DNA from: Maribacter sp. 4G9
GTDB lineage: Bacteria; Bacteroidota; Bacteroidia; Flavobacteriales; Flavobacteriaceae
Direction: 5' to 3'
Assembly (NCBI RefSeq): GCF_002742265.1
Contig: NZ_MDGL01000007.1
Span: 148,506-212,505 of the forward strand
DNA length: 64,000 bases
The notes beneath the pieces are model-generated. The model was given only the letters and a program-made list of their open reading frames with translations. It had not been told where the DNA came from and ran no database searches. Of the stretch, positions 62,574 through 64,000 are shown one piece after another (the first letter of the stretch is position 1; each line of letters opens with the position of its first letter). A program made the position numbers and the translations under genes.

Positions 62574-63608
62574 AGCAGGAACAGTACCATTGGTCAAGGT
62601 TTTGCGGATTACTATCCCTTTGGTATGCAGATGCCTGGACCCAATAATAGTTTAAATTCTGCAGCCTACAGATATGCATTTCAGGGGCAAGAGAAGGATT
62701 CTGAGACTGGCAAGGAAGCTTTTGAACTTCGATTATGGGATAGTAGAATAGGACGTTGGTTGACTACGGATCCTGCCGATCAATATAGTTCTCCGTATTT
62801 GGGCATGGGTAATAATCCGATTAATGGGATTGATTCAGATGGGGCATTTTGGGAAGAGTTATATAATTGGATTGATGGTAAAGGATGGAATAGTAATGCA
62901 GCCTTGGATTATGAAGCTAAAGGAGGATTTCTAAATGAATGGTCTGGTAATAAATTAACAGGTTACAGAAATGCCGCTAGTGTTGTCGACGGTGAAGTTG
63001 TGGGAACCAGATTTGCCGCAGTTAATGATTTTTGGAGTGGTATCTTTAATCCAAAAACACTTCAAATATTTGGGGGGCGTTTAGCTATTGGATATAATAC
63101 CAGTCTGAATGGAGATGCAATGGCTGCCGTTTATGGTGTGGGTGGGGGTCTAGTAGGTACAAATCTCATGTTTATTGGAGGTGATTATGGAGGATATTGG
63201 TATACCTATGGATCTGTTGAAGGTGGACCGAATGTTGGCACTGGTATTGGAGGATCTGGAAGTTTAAATGGAGATATTTTTATAGCCTATAATATTTCCG
63301 GCGTTGATGTTACACCAGGTTCTTATACCGGTATTTATGGATCTCTTACAGGGAATTTAGAAGTTACCGAGGTGGTTGGGGCCAATATTTCAGGCGGATT
63401 GACTATTGCTCCTGGAAATTGGGTTGGATTGAATGTCGGTGCTGGTTTTAATTTAGGTGGTAAAGTGTCAGCTGAAGCTCAAGTAAGAATTGGAAATACC
63501 TGGTTGCTAACTCCTGATGTAAGAAAGACTCGAGATAGAACAGCATTAGATTTAATATCAAATCATTTATCAAAAGGAATGATGCCAAACTCTGTATTTT
63601 ATAAGTAG
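62574..63608 (+). pseudogene. Orphan Rhs/YD-repeat C-terminal core and tip
   Basis: An open frame that runs from inside the RAYT gene but gives Rhs-like sequence only after the REP. It starts with the Rhs core (DYYPFGMQMPGPNN, YRYAFQGQEKDSETGKEAFELRLWDSRIGRWLTTDPADQYSS, GMGNNPINGIDSDG), then about 240 residues of a tip with glycine-rich beta sequence (GGDYGGYWYTYGSVEGGPNVGTG, ANISGGLTIAPGNWVGLNVGAGF) that I do not recognise as a known toxin. The long YD-repeat N-terminus is absent, so it is a displaced or truncated tip, possibly a silent cassette. No convincing own start is visible (an internal ATG lies at the MQMPG position). Confidence 0.7.
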
Positions 63609-63610
63609 AA

Positions 63611-63829
63611 ATGAATCAAAAGAAAGTAGTATTGTGGTTAGTTTTTATTATTTCCCTATTTATTGCAATAATTATTTATAGTGAGCTAAATAATCGATTA
63701 AAAAGAAATAAAATAGAACAACTGAATTTACAGGCCAATGGAATTATTACAAAAAGGCAAGAATTCACATATGGACATGATTTTGGATTTGTTTTGGTAG
63801 ATATTAAAAAATCTAATTATAGAAGTGGT
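63611..63829 (+). pseudogene. Small membrane protein (possible immunity gene), truncated by IS
   Basis: Starts 3 bp after the Rhs tip frame ends: MNQKKVVLWLVFIISLFIAIIIYSEL gives one N-terminal membrane helix, then NGIITKRQEFTYGHDFGFVLVDIKKSNYRSG. Its position directly after a Rhs tip is where immunity genes sit. After about 72 residues the frame runs into the end of an IS (transposase on the opposite strand, from 63830), so the original C-terminus is lost or displaced. Very AT-rich. Confidence 0.55.
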
Positions 63830-64000
63830 TTAAACTTTTATTTTTTTCTTTTTCTTGAATTTTTTCAACGCTATCGCAATGAATGCCAAATAGTTGAATC
63901 CTTTCCAGCTTTCGGTGGTCGTATCGAACCTGTTGAGCAGGGAACGGTAGCTGTCCATCCATGCATTCGCCCTTTCCACGGCATATCTTTCATCGTATAG
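63830..64000 (-). mobile_element. IS5-like (DDE) transposase, C-terminal 56 residues; 5' beyond window
   Basis: Reading the minus strand from 64000 to the stop at 63830-63832 gives LYDERYAVERANAWMDSYRS ... NRFDTTTESWKGFNYLAFIAIAL then a Lys-rich end (KKFKKKKKIKV). ERANAWMD and the RF-x(n)-W-GF-x-x-AF pattern are C-terminal marks of DDE_Tnp_1/IS5-group transposases; the Glu in VERA is probably the last catalytic acid. The IS end should lie a few bases left of 63830; the terminal inverted repeat cannot be fixed from one end. Confidence 0.8.

Noticed and set aside
1..64000. CRISPR arrays, tRNA or rRNA genes, prophage.
   Set aside because: No regularly spaced repeats, cloverleaf-like sequences, rRNA-like stretches or phage structural genes were seen on reading through the gaps.

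Overview
The window looks like chromosomal DNA of a marine-type member of the Flavobacteriaceae (Bacteroidetes). The evidence is the gene families present: PF14905-type outer-membrane beta-barrels with carboxypeptidase-like N-domains, DUF4175, head-GIN and DUF1080 proteins, an OmpH/Skp lipoprotein, the GC-x-DP-x-A-x-NY tail repeat, secreted sulfatase and peptidases, and a lack of obvious strong Shine-Dalgarno sequences. GC is moderate overall and drops in a few islands. No rRNA, tRNA or CRISPR array was found.

Layout. 0-2.3 kb: a three-gene, translationally coupled operon of a diverged Lgt-like membrane enzyme, a radical SAM protein of the archaeal MJ0619/tetraether-synthase type and a small membrane protein; this is the most attractive candidate for an undescribed lipid-modification system. 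2.3-7.3 kb: two tandem paralogous outer-membrane receptors. 7.5-15.5 kb: lepA, a CPA/RCK antiporter, a multi-PAS histidine kinase and a lone response regulator; lepA and the regulator share a 65-nt leader repeat. 15.6-22 kb: an MBL hydrolase, two exported peptidases, rnpA and an S41 peptidase. 22-36.9 kb: exported and catabolic functions (DUF1080, PIG-L deacetylase, HGSNAT-like acyltransferase, S10 peptidase, PqqB-like protein, ketosamine-kinase-like protein, PQQ dehydrogenase, acyl-CoA synthetase, a sodium symporter carrying an in-frame stop, a sulfatase and an NlpC/P60 lipoprotein).

36.9-42.7 kb is a defence island with two different cytosine-methyltransferase restriction-modification systems separated by an NmrA-like gene and an imperfect inverted-repeat element. 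The first has an unrecognised PD-(D/E)XK-like nuclease candidate; the second pairs an HTH-fused methyltransferase with a convergent PmeII-type nuclease. 42.8-60.7 kb is housekeeping: rpiB, a CDF transporter, rnr, mnmG, ybeY, DUF4175 and gltX. Two parS-like palindromes bracket mnmG, and one of them encodes the C-terminus of YbeY, which suggests the replication origin is not far away. 60.8-64 kb ends in a mobile or polymorphic region: a CDGSH-fused YdeI-like protein, a REP-associated tyrosine transposase flanked by two inverted REP hairpins, an orphan Rhs C-terminal tip, a small putative immunity or membrane gene cut short, and the tail of an IS5-like transposase on the minus strand.
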